Notes under the pieces: model-generated | The model's database searches: none | What the model saw: the letters and a program-made list of their open reading frames with translations, nothing else | What the model was told of the DNA's origin: nothing | Origin: an uncultured Clostridia bacterium | GTDB lineage: Bacteria; Bacillota; Clostridia; Oscillospirales; CAG-272 | Reading direction: 5' to 3' | Assembly: GCA_937884385.1 (NCBI GenBank) | Contig: CALGCW010000164.1 | Location: 1-36,400, forward strand | DNA length: 36,400 bases | Made by a program: the position numbers and the translations under genes | In this document: positions 24,238 to 31,974 of the stretch, one piece after another | Position numbering within the stretch: position 1 is the stretch's first letter | How the letters are laid out: each line of letters begins with the position of its first letter

Positions 24238-26601
24238 TTATTGTGCAGTAAAGGTGATAGTCGCACTATCCGACGTAAGAGAGTCGATAGTGAAGGTATA
24301 ACCAAGGACATCTCCGTTATCGTCCGTCACGTTTGTAAACGTGCTTCCAACGACGTAGGTGAAGGTATCCTCGCCCGATTTGACGAATTCAATAAGGTTA
24401 TCCTCAGTTCCGTAGCCGTTAGGGTCGGAAGCATCGGTATTATTATTGTAAACGTCATAATAGGTCTCACCGTCGATCTCGTCCCTATAAAGCGAAGCAT
24501 TCACGTGGTAAACAACAATTCCGTCGCGCGCGAAGTAGCCGTTATCGCCGGAGTTGAGCCCGTTATTGGTATAATAAACGAGGATGTAATATTCCTGATA
24601 TGCTCCGAGCTTTTCATCCCAGTTGTTAGCGAGTATTATCGTGTCCCCATTCTTTGAGAAGTCCTCAAGAGTGAGGGTAACGCTCGTGTCGGTGACAACA
24701 AGTCTTGACTGAGTCAACCAACCGAGGTTGAATTTTGAAAATGCGTTATGATCACCGCACATTGAGTCCATTATATCGCATCCGTCAAGAGGAGCTCCCT
24801 CGTATGAGGTATCGTAATAATCGTCAAGTCCCAAAACATGACCGAACTCGTGGATGTAGGTATAATTATTCATCACGGTCGTGTCACTGTATATGGCATT
24901 GCCCTCTTCATCATAGCTCTCATACAGGAACTGATAGGATGCCCAAAGGTAATCGTTTGCGCTGACGCCGTCATATTCGTAATAATATCCCTCATCGTCC
25001 GTATAGATATTCCAGTAGCGGTATGCCCAATAGAAGTCCTCTTCCCCAACGTCAAGCGTGTTGATGAGCACCACTGCATCGATTATACCGTTATCGTCGG
25101 AGTCGAACTGTGAGAGGTCCATTTTTCCTTCAAGATAAGCAAGCGCTTCGTCAAGGACGAGCTGATCGCCTATCGCAACCTCATCACCGTAATAATCATA
25201 GGTCGCATTGTAATAATAGGTGCTGTCATATTCGGGGCAGAACCAATCGTCAAGAACGGTAATATCAAGTGTGAGCTTGCCGTAGCTTGAAATATTGTAA
25301 TAATCGTATACGGAGTAGTAATCCGTTTTGCCATCCTTACCGAAGGCTTCTGCAAGTGCATCGGTAGTATATCCCTTGCTTGAAGCAAGGGAATCCTTGA
25401 ATTCAACGGGAATGACGAGTACCGCAGGAGAGCCCGTTGCGGGACAACCGTCAATGTAATAGCCTTGATCGGTGACGTCTTTTACGTTTTCTGCCTTGGT
25501 AAAGTCAACGTCGAACACACCGTCGGAGTCCGCAGGAAGGCCTGCACCCTCGTTGGTGATAACGTCTGCATCACTGCTTGATGAGCCGCCTTCGTTTCCA
25601 CCCGTGCTTCCACCCTCGTTGCCATCGTCCTCAATATCGGTGCTGAGGTCTGAGTAAACGTAAAGATCTATAAAATATGTACTGTCATAGTAGTAAAATG
25701 CAACGTCAACTACAACGTCTCCCTTGATATAGCAATACCAGGTGTCGCCGTAATCGTCCTCATAGGTCTCATAGAGCTCCCAAGTTGAGAATTCAGCGCG
25801 GTATGCGTTAAAGTCCGCCTGTGTATTGCCTATAGTATAGAAATTAATACCGTGCTCGTAATCGTCAATGTCATAGTATCCCTCGATATAGTATTCATCG
25901 TTGGGAACAAAGGGGATCTGCGCGCCGATATATCTGTCAAAAAGAGCCTTTTCATCAGCGGTAAAGTCGGTGTATTTATAGGAATTACCCGTGTTTCCGC
26001 CCTCATTGCCTCCGCTTGAGGACGTCTTAATAATATAAACGTAAAGATCCATTACATAGCCGTCACTCGTTTCATAATGAGAAAGATCGACGAGATAACC
26101 CCTACCCGAGTCATATGAGTACCAGGTGTCGCCGTATTCGTCATCATGGCTATCCACGAGCTCCCAATCAGCATAGAGATCTCTGTAGTCCTCATATTCC
26201 GCCTTTGTATTGCCATAGGTATAGAAATTAACACCCATCTCGGTCTCGCCGCTGTCATAGTCAAAGGTGTATGCTTCAACATAATACTCGTCATTGGGAA
26301 GGAACGGGATGGTCGCTCCCGTCATTTCGTATATCATTTCCCTTTCGCTGTCGGTAAATTCATCGTAGAGATGACCCGAGGGCTCGGGCTTGACCGTAGT
26401 CGTTGTGGTCGTTGTGCTTGTTGTGGTTTGTCTTGGACGCGTTGTGGAGCTTGTGCTCGTGCTCGGCAGTGTCGTAGTACTGCTCGGCAAGGTGTTGCTC
26501 TGTGTCGTCGTGGTGCTGCCGATAAGACCGCTAAAAGCATCACAGGACACAAGCGACACTATCAACGTCGCTATAAATAAGAAAATCAGTATCTTTTTCA
26601 T
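24238..26601 (-). CDS. M6-like (immune inhibitor A-type) metalloprotease lipoprotein with two novel repeats
   Basis: A 787-residue lipoprotein. ATG 26601 has a GGGAGA site and begins MKKILIFLFI, with the lipobox L-V-S-C (Cys20). A Thr/Ser-rich linker (about 30-72) follows. Two tandem repeats of about 110 residues (about 80-195 and 210-320) share IPFxPNDEYYxE, NFYTxGNT and EYGDTWYxY/DYGDTWYCY blocks, and I do not recognise them. The catalytic part contains a calcium-like loop DSDDNGIID, the zinc site HEFGHVLGLDDYYD at 584-597, and CDIMDSM, all as in peptidase family M6. It probably degrades extracellular proteins close to the cell surface. It is convergent with the export operon, with its own promoter, so a functional link is only positional. 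Confidence 0.85.
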   Translation of the reverse strand: MKKILIFLFIATLIVSLVSCDAFSGLIGSTTTTQSNTLPSSTTTLPSTSTSSTTRPRQTTTSTTTTTTTVKPEPSGHLYDEFTDSEREMIYEMTGATIPFLPNDEYYVEAYTFDYDSGETEMGVNFYTYGNTKAEYEDYRDLYADWELVDSHDDEYGDTWYSYDSGRGYLVDLSHYETSDGYVMDLYVYIIKTSSSGGNEGGNTGNSYKYTDFTADEKALFDRYIGAQIPFVPNDEYYIEGYYDIDDYEHGINFYTIGNTQADFNAYRAEFSTWELYETYEDDYGDTWYCYIKGDVVVDVAFYYYDSTYFIDLYVYSDLSTDIEDDGNEGGSTGGNEGGSSSSDADVITNEGAGLPADSDGVFDVDFTKAENVKDVTDQGYYIDGCPATGSPAVLVIPVEFKDSLASSKGYTTDALAEAFGKDGKTDYYSVYDYYNISSYGKLTLDITVLDDWFCPEYDSTYYYNATYDYYGDEVAIGDQLVLDEALAYLEGKMDLSQFDSDDNGIIDAVVLINTLDVGEEDFYWAYRYWNIYTDDEGYYYEYDGVSANDYLWASYQFLYESYDEEGNAIYSDTTVMNNYTYIHEFGHVLGLDDYYDTSYEGAPLDGCDIMDSMCGDHNAFSKFNLGWLTQSRLVVTDTSVTLTLEDFSKNGDTIILANNWDEKLGAYQEYYILVYYTNNGLNSGDNGYFARDGIVVYHVNASLYRDEIDGETYYDVYNNNTDASDPNGYGTEDNLIEFVKSGEDTFTYVVGSTFTNVTDDNGDVLGYTFTIDSLTSDSATITFTAQ

Positions 26602-26632
26602 ATCGCTTCTCCCATCATTTTTTGTGTCTTTT

Positions 26633-26661
26633 ATTTTAGCACAGTTTTTGACCTTTTGCAA
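26633..26661 (-). promoter_or_regulatory. Promoter of the M6-like protease gene
   Basis: On the minus strand TTGCAA (26656-26661), a 17-base spacer and TAAAAT (26633-26638). Confidence 0.65.
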
Positions 26662-26748
26662 CAGGTTTCATAAAATAAATATATTCTTTTCCACAACTTG
26701 AAACAGGGACAAGCACACGCCTCGGTGGCAAAATTTAATATATACGCC

Positions 26749-26777
26749 TTGATTTATATATTGAATTGTGATATAAT
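26749..26777 (+). promoter_or_regulatory. Promoter of the STM3941-like membrane protein gene
   Basis: TTGATT (26749-26754), a 17-base spacer and TATAAT (26772-26777). Confidence 0.7.
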
Positions 26778-26829
26778 ATGCTCATTGATAAATTAGTATT
26801 TTTTAATCAACAAAAAGAAAGAGCAAGTT

Positions 26830-27348
26830 ATGAAAAATATCAAATGTAATGTTAAGCAATCAATTACTAGTATTCTTGGCGGTATTGGCTTATTAGCGGT
26901 ATGCTTCTTTTTGGGCTTCTGTAACTTTCGCCAATATGTAGATGTTCCGCTTTTTAATAATGATATCGTTTATTTTATTATAAAAGTATTTATGGTCTTT
27001 GGTTTTGTATTTCTTTCTCTTGGGCTATTAGTCATTTTTCGTAGTGTTCTCTTCTATAGAGATAAGATGATAGAGCTTGCCGATGATTACTTAGTAGATA
27101 AATCTTCGTTTGTAAGTGGTGGAAAAATACGATATACGGAGATTAAAAAAATATATATCAAAGGTATGTTTTTATGCATTAAGCTTCACAATGAAGAACA
27201 ATTTTTAAAAAAACAAAATTTCCTTAAACGATTGCTTATGCAAACAAACAAAAAGATGGGATATGAGTACATTACTATTTCCGATAATTTTTTAGATACC
27301 AATTTATTTGAAATGAAAAATATTATCAATGAAAAGATAACTAATTAA
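26830..27348 (+). CDS. STM3941-family-like membrane protein, 172 aa
   Basis: The protein has two membrane helices (about 14-31 and 45-71) followed by a ~100-residue cytoplasmic domain with alternating beta strands (IRYTEIKKIYIKGMFLCIKL) and a basic KRLLMQTNKKMGYEYITI segment. This topology and the K-R-x-L-M-x-x-N-K-K-x-G-Y pattern resemble the STM3941 family as I remember it; its function is unknown. The gene is markedly AT-rich compared with its neighbours and stands alone next to a repeat-rich, tRNA-associated region, which suggests an accessory or acquired gene. The ribosome binding site is weak (AAAGAAAGAG). Confidence 0.65.
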   Translation: MKNIKCNVKQSITSILGGIGLLAVCFFLGFCNFRQYVDVPLFNNDIVYFIIKVFMVFGFVFLSLGLLVIFRSVLFYRDKMIELADDYLVDKSSFVSGGKIRYTEIKKIYIKGMFLCIKLHNEEQFLKKQNFLKRLLMQTNKKMGYEYITISDNFLDTNLFEMKNIINEKITN

Positions 27349-27398
27349 TTCCCAATTTATCGAGTGGGTTAAAATCATTTCAAATATAAATAAAATTA

Positions 27399-27520
27399 GG
27401 GTGGCATTTTGTGTCCCACCATTTTGTGATTATATACACGCTAAAGCGTGATGATATGCCATTGCTTTCGCAATGGATAAAAATAACCTAAATTGTTCCT
27501 TACGATTCAATTTAGCTTAT
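27399..27520. repeat. Run of short hairpins in a 333-base intergenic region
   Basis: The gap 27349-27681 has no gene on the plus or minus strand. Its first half holds consecutive inverted repeats: CACGCT/AGCGTG (27437-27450), CCATTGC/GCAATGG (27459-27476) and CTAAATTG/CAATTTAG (27488-27515). Such strings look like the dispersed palindromic intergenic repeats of many gut Clostridia. Their copy number cannot be judged from one window. Confidence 0.55.
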
Positions 27521-27525
27521 TTTTA

Positions 27526-27630
27526 GTGCACCAAAAAGGACTTGCCTTGTCTGCGGACAAGGCGTTCCGCCGGTTCTGACAGTCCACCGGACTGTCATTC
27601 ATTGCCGGCTCCCCTTCAAGTCCTTTTATT
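27526..27630. repeat. Multibranched palindromic element carrying a tRNA-Leu 3'-end copy
   Basis: GTGCACCAAAAAGGACTTG (27526-27544) exactly repeats the 3' end of the nearby tRNA-Leu gene (27684-27702). Its last 11 bases pair with CAAGTCCTTTT (27617-27627) to form an outer stem. Inside are hairpins CCTTGTC-tgcg-GACAAGG (27545-27562) and GACAGTCC-acc-GGACTGTC (27579-27597), the latter framed by GCCGG/CCGGC. The result is a cloverleaf-like ~100-base structure. It could be a MITE-like or REP-like element, or a relic of integration at the tRNA. Confidence 0.6.
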
Positions 27631-27644
27631 ATACGGTTGTCAAT

Positions 27645-27679
27645 AAAAAATGCCCCACCCTTTGGGTGAGGCGTTTTTT
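27645..27679 (-). terminator. Terminator downstream of tRNA-Leu
   Basis: Stem GCCCCACCC (27652-27660) with GGGTGAGGC (27664-27672), one G-T pair and a 3-base loop, flanked by A- and T-tracts on both sides. It lies just past the tRNA 3' end. Confidence 0.75.
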
Positions 27680-27681
27680 AT

Positions 27682-27765
27682 TGGTGCACCAAAAAGGACT
27701 TGAACCTTCACGTCGGGGACACCAGATCCTAAGTCTGGCGCGTCTGCCAATTCCGCCATTGGTGC
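27682..27765 (-). tRNA. tRNA-Leu (anticodon UAG), CCA encoded
   Basis: The minus strand gives an 84-base class II tRNA. The acceptor is GCACCAA paired with TTGGTGC, followed by discriminator A and an encoded CCA. The anticodon stem CCAGA/TCTGG closes the loop CTTAGGA, with anticodon TAG at plus-strand 27729-27731. A long variable arm and a T-arm with TTCAAGT are present. It lies 34 bases downstream of the 77-residue protein gene with no promoter of its own visible, so it may be co-transcribed with it. Confidence 0.95.
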
Positions 27766-27799
27766 GTATTGAGGAGCATTTTTTAGCTCCTCTTTTCGA

Positions 27800-28033
27800 T
27801 TATCTGTTTGCTTCAAGCCAAGCTTCAGCACTTGCCTTGCTCATTCTCTTGATGCTCTCGCCTGCGTGAATGGATTCAGCGCCGCCGTTTGCATAGAGAT
27901 AGTAGTTGCCCTTCTCTGTTACGAAAAGGATCTCTTCGTAGCCTGCGGGATCACCGTAGTAGCTTACGGTAACCTTCTTTACGAGAGTATCTACTTCTGT
28001 ATCGTAAGTAACCTTGCAAATTACCTTGTTCAT
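27800..28033 (-). CDS. Small conserved-looking protein of unknown function, 77 aa
   Basis: I do not recognise a named family. The soluble product begins MNKVICKVTYDTEVDTLVKK, continues with beta-strand-like segments (ILFVTEKGNYYLYANGG) and ends in a helix (RMSKASAEAWLEANR). No signal peptide or membrane segment is present. AAAGGAG is at an ideal distance, and the promoter upstream is a perfect sigma-A consensus, so strong expression is likely. The ~35 bases to the tRNA contain GAGGAGC/GCTCCTC (27771-27792). On the minus strand this hairpin is not followed by a T-tract, so transcription may run on into the tRNA. Confidence 0.75.
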   Translation of the reverse strand: MNKVICKVTYDTEVDTLVKKVTVSYYGDPAGYEEILFVTEKGNYYLYANGGAESIHAGESIKRMSKASAEAWLEANR

Positions 28034-28069
28034 CGTTCTTCTCCTTTATTTTTATTATTTTTCTTGTAC

Positions 28070-28098
28070 ATTATATACTATTTTTATCATTTTGTCAA
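28070..28098 (-). promoter_or_regulatory. Perfect consensus promoter of the 77-aa gene (and perhaps tRNA-Leu)
   Basis: On the minus strand TTGACA (28093-28098), a 17-base spacer and TATAAT (28070-28075): full matches at both hexamers. Confidence 0.85.
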
Positions 28099-28147
28099 AG
28101 GTTTTTTTAACTTTCTCCCCCTTGTACAAAAAGAATAAATCATATAC

Positions 28148-28164
28148 TTTTGCACTGTGCAAAA
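28148..28164. repeat. 17-base palindrome after the serine hydrolase gene
   Basis: TTTTGCAC (28148-28155) and GTGCAAAA (28157-28164) around one T. It lies 19 bases past the stop codon of the serine hydrolase gene and lacks a T-tract typical of terminators. It could be a protein-binding site or a weak transcript-end hairpin. Confidence 0.4.
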
Positions 28165-28182
28165 TAACCAAATGAGAATATT

Positions 28183-29931
28183 TTACTGCTTTTCCACAAG
28201 CTTGAATTTGAATTCAAACATCCTTTCGACCTGATATTCAAGCACGTCGTCGGGCGCAAGATTTGTCACAGATCCTATCAGCGGTGTGCCTGCGATGCTG
28301 TTCTTAATCGCAAGTATTTTTTCGAACACGAACGGCTTGCCAGGCATCTCCTTTTGGCGCAGCTCGTAATATCCTTTGCAGTACACCAATTTCAAGATCA
28401 GACTGCAGGGTGTTTCAAGAAAATCAATTCTTATCTTAAAGACCTGTCTGCCGTCCTCATCGTGGGCAAAGCATCCCGTAGCTCCTATATAAAACGGCGT
28501 ATTATGGATAAAGATATTCGTATATTTGGGCTCGCCAAAGCCGAGCTCGAAATGGTAGCTCTCATCCGTTTGATCATAATCAACAAAGAACCTGCCTTCC
28601 CGCACCGAAAAGCGCAGAGCCTCAAAGCCTTGCGAATAGTTATTCTCCACCACCTGCCAGACAAGGGGTAAAATTCCGACCGTTGCGGCTCGCTTATCCT
28701 TTGAAACAAGCACCTTGCCGTCAAGCGCGTAAGCCTCGTTCGGTAATAAGCCGAGCTGATATTTTTTAAGCTCCATCGGTGTAAGAGTGCTGAAATTGCG
28801 GCTGACAGAGATGCTTTTCAGCGTTTTATCGAGTCTTCTTCTATTGACGAGGCTTCCCTTGATGCTATCGGGAAACTCCTTATCAAAATACTTATTTACA
28901 ATAGCAAAGTAATTGCTTTGCTGGAAAAGCTCATCGTTGCCCGCGTTATTGACGATTACGATGCCATTCCTTTTAAAGCACCAAACGTTCTGACCGAGCA
29001 TTCCGTTGAAAAGAAATTGATCGCCATCTTTACTGATCCACATTTGCAAGCCGTAATTGAAGCCATAGGCAGAGTCCTTGCTCGTTGCGTGCTTTCTCGT
29101 CGCGTTCTTAACGTATCTATTGGAAAGTATCCTTCTTCCCTTCCACGTGCCGCCGTTCAGCAGCATCATACCTATCTTTGCAAAGTCGCAGGGGGATATA
29201 TAGAGTCCCCAACCACCGAATTCGATACCTTCCGCGCTCTTTTCCCAGTAATAATTCTTTATACCGAGTGGAGAGAACAATCTGCTTTCAAGGTAGTCGG
29301 ACAAGTCTTCTCCGCTGACCTTCTTGACGATGCACGAAAGCATATAGGTATTCGTGCTGTTATAGCTGAATTTCTTTCCCGGGTCAGACGATAAGGGTGT
29401 ATTTATATACGCTTCAAAGAGCTTTTTTTCGTTCATAGCACCCGTTTCTTCAAGCGCGGTCATACCGCTTTTCATAGTGAGCAGGTCATAAACGGATATA
29501 TTCTTGACACGCAAGCGGTTAAGCGGCTTCATTTCCTTCGGAAAGATATCCTCAAGCTTCGTTTCAAGCGTCAGCTTGCCCTCGTCGATAAGCATACCGA
29601 TAGCTATGGATACGACGCTCTTGCACGCGGAGAAGGTAGCCTTCCATATGCCGCTTTTGTGAGCGCCGAAATAAGCCTCGCATATCACCTTACCGTGACG
29701 GGCAATCACGACGTTATGCATATTCAAGGTGTCATTCGCCGCAAGCTCCTCTAAAAATGATGCTATATCTGCAGATGAGATACCCTGATTTTCGGGCGTA
29801 TCCGTTTCGTTATCACACCTGCAAGCCACAAAATCAAAGCACGGCTTGCCCGCGTTGGGCATAATCATACCGCGTCTGCTGTTGTTGATATCAAGCAGAC
29901 GCGTTAGCATAGTTAATCTTTTTATAGGCAT
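28183..29931 (-). CDS. Class C beta-lactamase-like serine hydrolase, 582 aa
   Basis: A penicillin-binding-fold serine hydrolase. The catalytic S-A-C-K (Ser101, Lys104, within TFSACKSVVSIA) and Y-N-S (190-192) motifs are intact. The third motif, normally H/K-x-G, reads FNGMLGQN and is degenerate. A C-terminal ~200-residue beta-rich domain follows. No signal peptide or lipobox is seen, so it is probably cytoplasmic, which suggests an esterase or D-amino-acid-peptidase-like role rather than antibiotic resistance. The start is set by GGAGG six bases upstream. It is last in the tkt-mreC-nth-aroK run, 15 bases after aroK. Its substrate is unknown. Confidence 0.8.
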   Translation of the reverse strand: MPIKRLTMLTRLLDINNSRRGMIMPNAGKPCFDFVACRCDNETDTPENQGISSADIASFLEELAANDTLNMHNVVIARHGKVICEAYFGAHKSGIWKATFSACKSVVSIAIGMLIDEGKLTLETKLEDIFPKEMKPLNRLRVKNISVYDLLTMKSGMTALEETGAMNEKKLFEAYINTPLSSDPGKKFSYNSTNTYMLSCIVKKVSGEDLSDYLESRLFSPLGIKNYYWEKSAEGIEFGGWGLYISPCDFAKIGMMLLNGGTWKGRRILSNRYVKNATRKHATSKDSAYGFNYGLQMWISKDGDQFLFNGMLGQNVWCFKRNGIVIVNNAGNDELFQQSNYFAIVNKYFDKEFPDSIKGSLVNRRRLDKTLKSISVSRNFSTLTPMELKKYQLGLLPNEAYALDGKVLVSKDKRAATVGILPLVWQVVENNYSQGFEALRFSVREGRFFVDYDQTDESYHFELGFGEPKYTNIFIHNTPFYIGATGCFAHDEDGRQVFKIRIDFLETPCSLILKLVYCKGYYELRQKEMPGKPFVFEKILAIKNSIAGTPLIGSVTNLAPDDVLEYQVERMFEFKFKLVEKQ

Positions 29932-29946
29932 TATATACCTCCAAAA

Positions 29947-30468
29947 TCAAGCCTGTTTGCCGCAAATATCGGCAATCTTCACAGCCGTCTCCTGAACGTC
30001 GGTCTCATTGTCCGTCTCGATAACGATATCCGCATATTTTTCATACAGCGGGCATCTGATATCGTATATATCACGCAGGGTCTGACCCTCTTCGAAGATC
30101 ACACCTCTGCGTTTGAGGCTCTTGAGCCTTTTTTCAAGCACGTCGTACGGAACCTTTAAATAAACAACAGTAGAGATTCTTTTGAGATTTTCCATAGCCT
30201 CCCTGCCGAACACTGCGCTACCGCCCGTTGCGATAACGGAATTATTAACGCAGAGCGAAGCAAGAGTGGCATTTTCAAGCTTCAAAAAGTTCTCGTTACC
30301 TATTTCTTCTATTATTTTATGTAATCTTTTTCCCTCTTTATTCTGTATGACAAGATCGCCATCGATAAAGGTCATACATTGTAGCTTTGCAAGCACTACT
30401 CCGACGGTACTCTTTCCCGAGCCGGGCATACCTATGAGTGTTATATTGGAACCGTTACTTTTCATCAT
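29947..30468 (-). CDS. aroK: Shikimate kinase
   Basis: Phosphorylates shikimate at the 3-OH with ATP in the path to chorismate and aromatic amino acids. The 173-residue protein has the Walker A GMPGSGKST, the DGD acidic motif (FIDGDLVI), the shikimate-binding ATGGSAVF loop, and a lid with Arg residues (KSLKRRGVIF) followed by IRCPLYEKYADIVIET. It is somewhat divergent (DGD rather than DxD with Thr), but the set is convincing. It overlaps the 3' end of nth by 14 bases. ATGATG gives two adjacent possible starts after AAGGAAA. Confidence 0.88.
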   Translation of the reverse strand: MMKSNGSNITLIGMPGSGKSTVGVVLAKLQCMTFIDGDLVIQNKEGKRLHKIIEEIGNENFLKLENATLASLCVNNSVIATGGSAVFGREAMENLKRISTVVYLKVPYDVLEKRLKSLKRRGVIFEEGQTLRDIYDIRCPLYEKYADIVIETDNETDVQETAVKIADICGKQA

Positions 30469-31117
30469 TCATTTTCCTTCCCATTTCGCAAAGCTGTGCT
30501 ATCGGACACTGCGAGCACTTGGGAGCGCGCGCAGAGCAGGTATCCCTTCCAAACTGCACTATTCTATGGCAAAGGTCGCTTTGCTCCTCGGGCGCGACAA
30601 GCTCTGTCATTATTATTTCTACTTTGTGAGGATCCTTGAGCTTTGCGGGATACATTCCAAATCTTCCGCATATCCTTATCATATGCGTATCGGCAACTAT
30701 CGCCGGCTTATGATAGATATCACCAAGCAAAAGATTTGCAATTTTTCTTCCAACACCGGGGAGCTTGAGCAGCTCGTCCATATTGTCGGGCAAAATTCCC
30801 ATATATTCGTCGCGAAGCATTGTGCAGGCTTCCTTGATGCTCCTTGCTTTAGTTCTGAACAGCCCGCACGGCTTTATTATTGCCTCAATCTCCTCACAGC
30901 TTGCATCTGCAAGCTCTCCATAGGTCGGATATTTTGCAAAAAGCTCCCTGCAAACAATGTTTACACGAGCATCCGTGCATTGCGCCGAGAGCCTTCCCAT
31001 CACGAGGAGCTTCCAAGGCTCGCCGTCAAATTCAAGCGCGCAGACCGCCTCGGGATATATTTTTTTAAGCTCAACGATTATTTGAGCAATTCTTTCTTTT
31101 TTCTCTTTTTTGTTCAT
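30455..31117 (-). CDS. nth: Endonuclease III (DNA glycosylase/AP lyase)
   Basis: Base-excision repair enzyme that removes oxidised pyrimidines and cuts abasic sites. The 220-residue protein has the HhH motif LPGVGRKIANLLLGD with the catalytic Lys and IVADTH with the catalytic Asp. Its C-terminal 4Fe-4S cluster cysteines follow the classical spacing C-x6-C-x2-C-x5-C. The start lies 3 bases after the mreC stop without an obvious Shine-Dalgarno, so translation probably depends on coupling to mreC. Confidence 0.95.
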   Translation of the reverse strand: MNKKEKKERIAQIIVELKKIYPEAVCALEFDGEPWKLLVMGRLSAQCTDARVNIVCRELFAKYPTYGELADASCEEIEAIIKPCGLFRTKARSIKEACTMLRDEYMGILPDNMDELLKLPGVGRKIANLLLGDIYHKPAIVADTHMIRICGRFGMYPAKLKDPHKVEIIMTELVAPEEQSDLCHRIVQFGRDTCSARAPKCSQCPIAQLCEMGRKMNDEK

Positions 31118-31120
31118 ATT

Positions 31121-31948
31121 TCAATCAATTGTAAACGAGGTAATGATCATAACTCGGTCGACATTTTCAAAATCCACGGCGGTCTCTATTTGTGCGATGA
31201 CCGAACGGCTCGCGTCATCGACCTTGATCTCCTTGACCGTACCTATGCAAAGACCGTAGGGGTATATACTTCCCTTTCCGCTGCTGACGACCATATCACC
31301 AACGGCTATATCCTCAAGGTTCGTAAGACCCGTGGTGTACAAAAATCTGCAGGACGCGTCATAATTGCCCTCCACGATGCCGAGAAGCGCGCTTCTGTCA
31401 ATGATCGCGCCCACGGACGAGGAGACGTCCGTTATACATACCACCTCACACGAGGTAAGTCCCACTTCACTGATACGGCCAACGAGCCCCTCACCTGCAA
31501 GGACGACCATTCCTGCCTCTAAACCGTGAAGAGAGCCCTTGTTGAGGGTCAAGGTACGGTGCATTGCACCGGAGCTTCTGCCGATCACGATGGCATCATC
31601 AAATTTGAATTCTGTATTGTGATTTTTGACCTCAAGAAAGTCGCGAAGCCACTCGTTTTCCTCTTTCAGCACCTCGATCTCGGCTTGAAGCTTCTTTAAT
31701 CGATCGTTTTCCTTTCGAAGCTCCTCATTCTCAGCCAAAAGTCTGTCAAACTCGGTAAAATAATCAACAAATCCCTGTATTCCGTCTGCGCAGGCATTGA
31801 AAACCGCCCTGAACGGTGTTGCAATGACGTTTGCCGCGTCCTTCAAGAACCAAGAGTTGCCGCCGATGGAGAGCACAACGGAAAAGACCGTCAGGCAAAG
31901 CACCACGGTTAGGGCAACTATAAAGAACTTGTTCTTGAAATAACGCAT
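31121..31948 (-). CDS. mreC: Rod shape-determining protein MreC
   Basis: A bitopic membrane protein of the elongasome that organises lateral wall synthesis. It has an N-terminal membrane helix (about 7-28), a coiled coil (about 65-105) with ENEELRKENDRLKKLQAE, and the beta-rich MreC domain. The conserved blocks are NKGSLHGLEAGMVVLAGEGLVGRI, RSALLGIVEG and GDMVVSSGKGSIYPYGLCIGTV (long blocks quoted by key residues only). AGAGGT precedes the ATG. The usual partners mreB and mreD are not adjacent; instead it sits between a transketolase subunit and nth, so the classic mre cluster is split in this genome. Confidence 0.92.
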   Translation of the reverse strand: MRYFKNKFFIVALTVVLCLTVFSVVLSIGGNSWFLKDAANVIATPFRAVFNACADGIQGFVDYFTEFDRLLAENEELRKENDRLKKLQAEIEVLKEENEWLRDFLEVKNHNTEFKFDDAIVIGRSSGAMHRTLTLNKGSLHGLEAGMVVLAGEGLVGRISEVGLTSCEVVCITDVSSSVGAIIDRSALLGIVEGNYDASCRFLYTTGLTNLEDIAVGDMVVSSGKGSIYPYGLCIGTVKEIKVDDASRSVIAQIETAVDFENVDRVMIITSFTID

Positions 31949-31974
31949 TTTTTACCTCTGAATAATCTTAAATA

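Noticed and set aside
24226..24657. 143-residue plus-strand ORF inside the M6-like protease gene
   Set aside because: It is antisense to a convincing catalytic gene and starts in its terminator; no family features.
26390..26701. Val-rich plus-strand ORF opposite the M6-like protease start
   Set aside because: It is the antisense reading of the Thr-rich linker.
27349..27681. CRISPR array or second tRNA in the repeat-rich gap
   Set aside because: The repeats are unequal hairpins without regular spacers, and no complete second tRNA fold is present.
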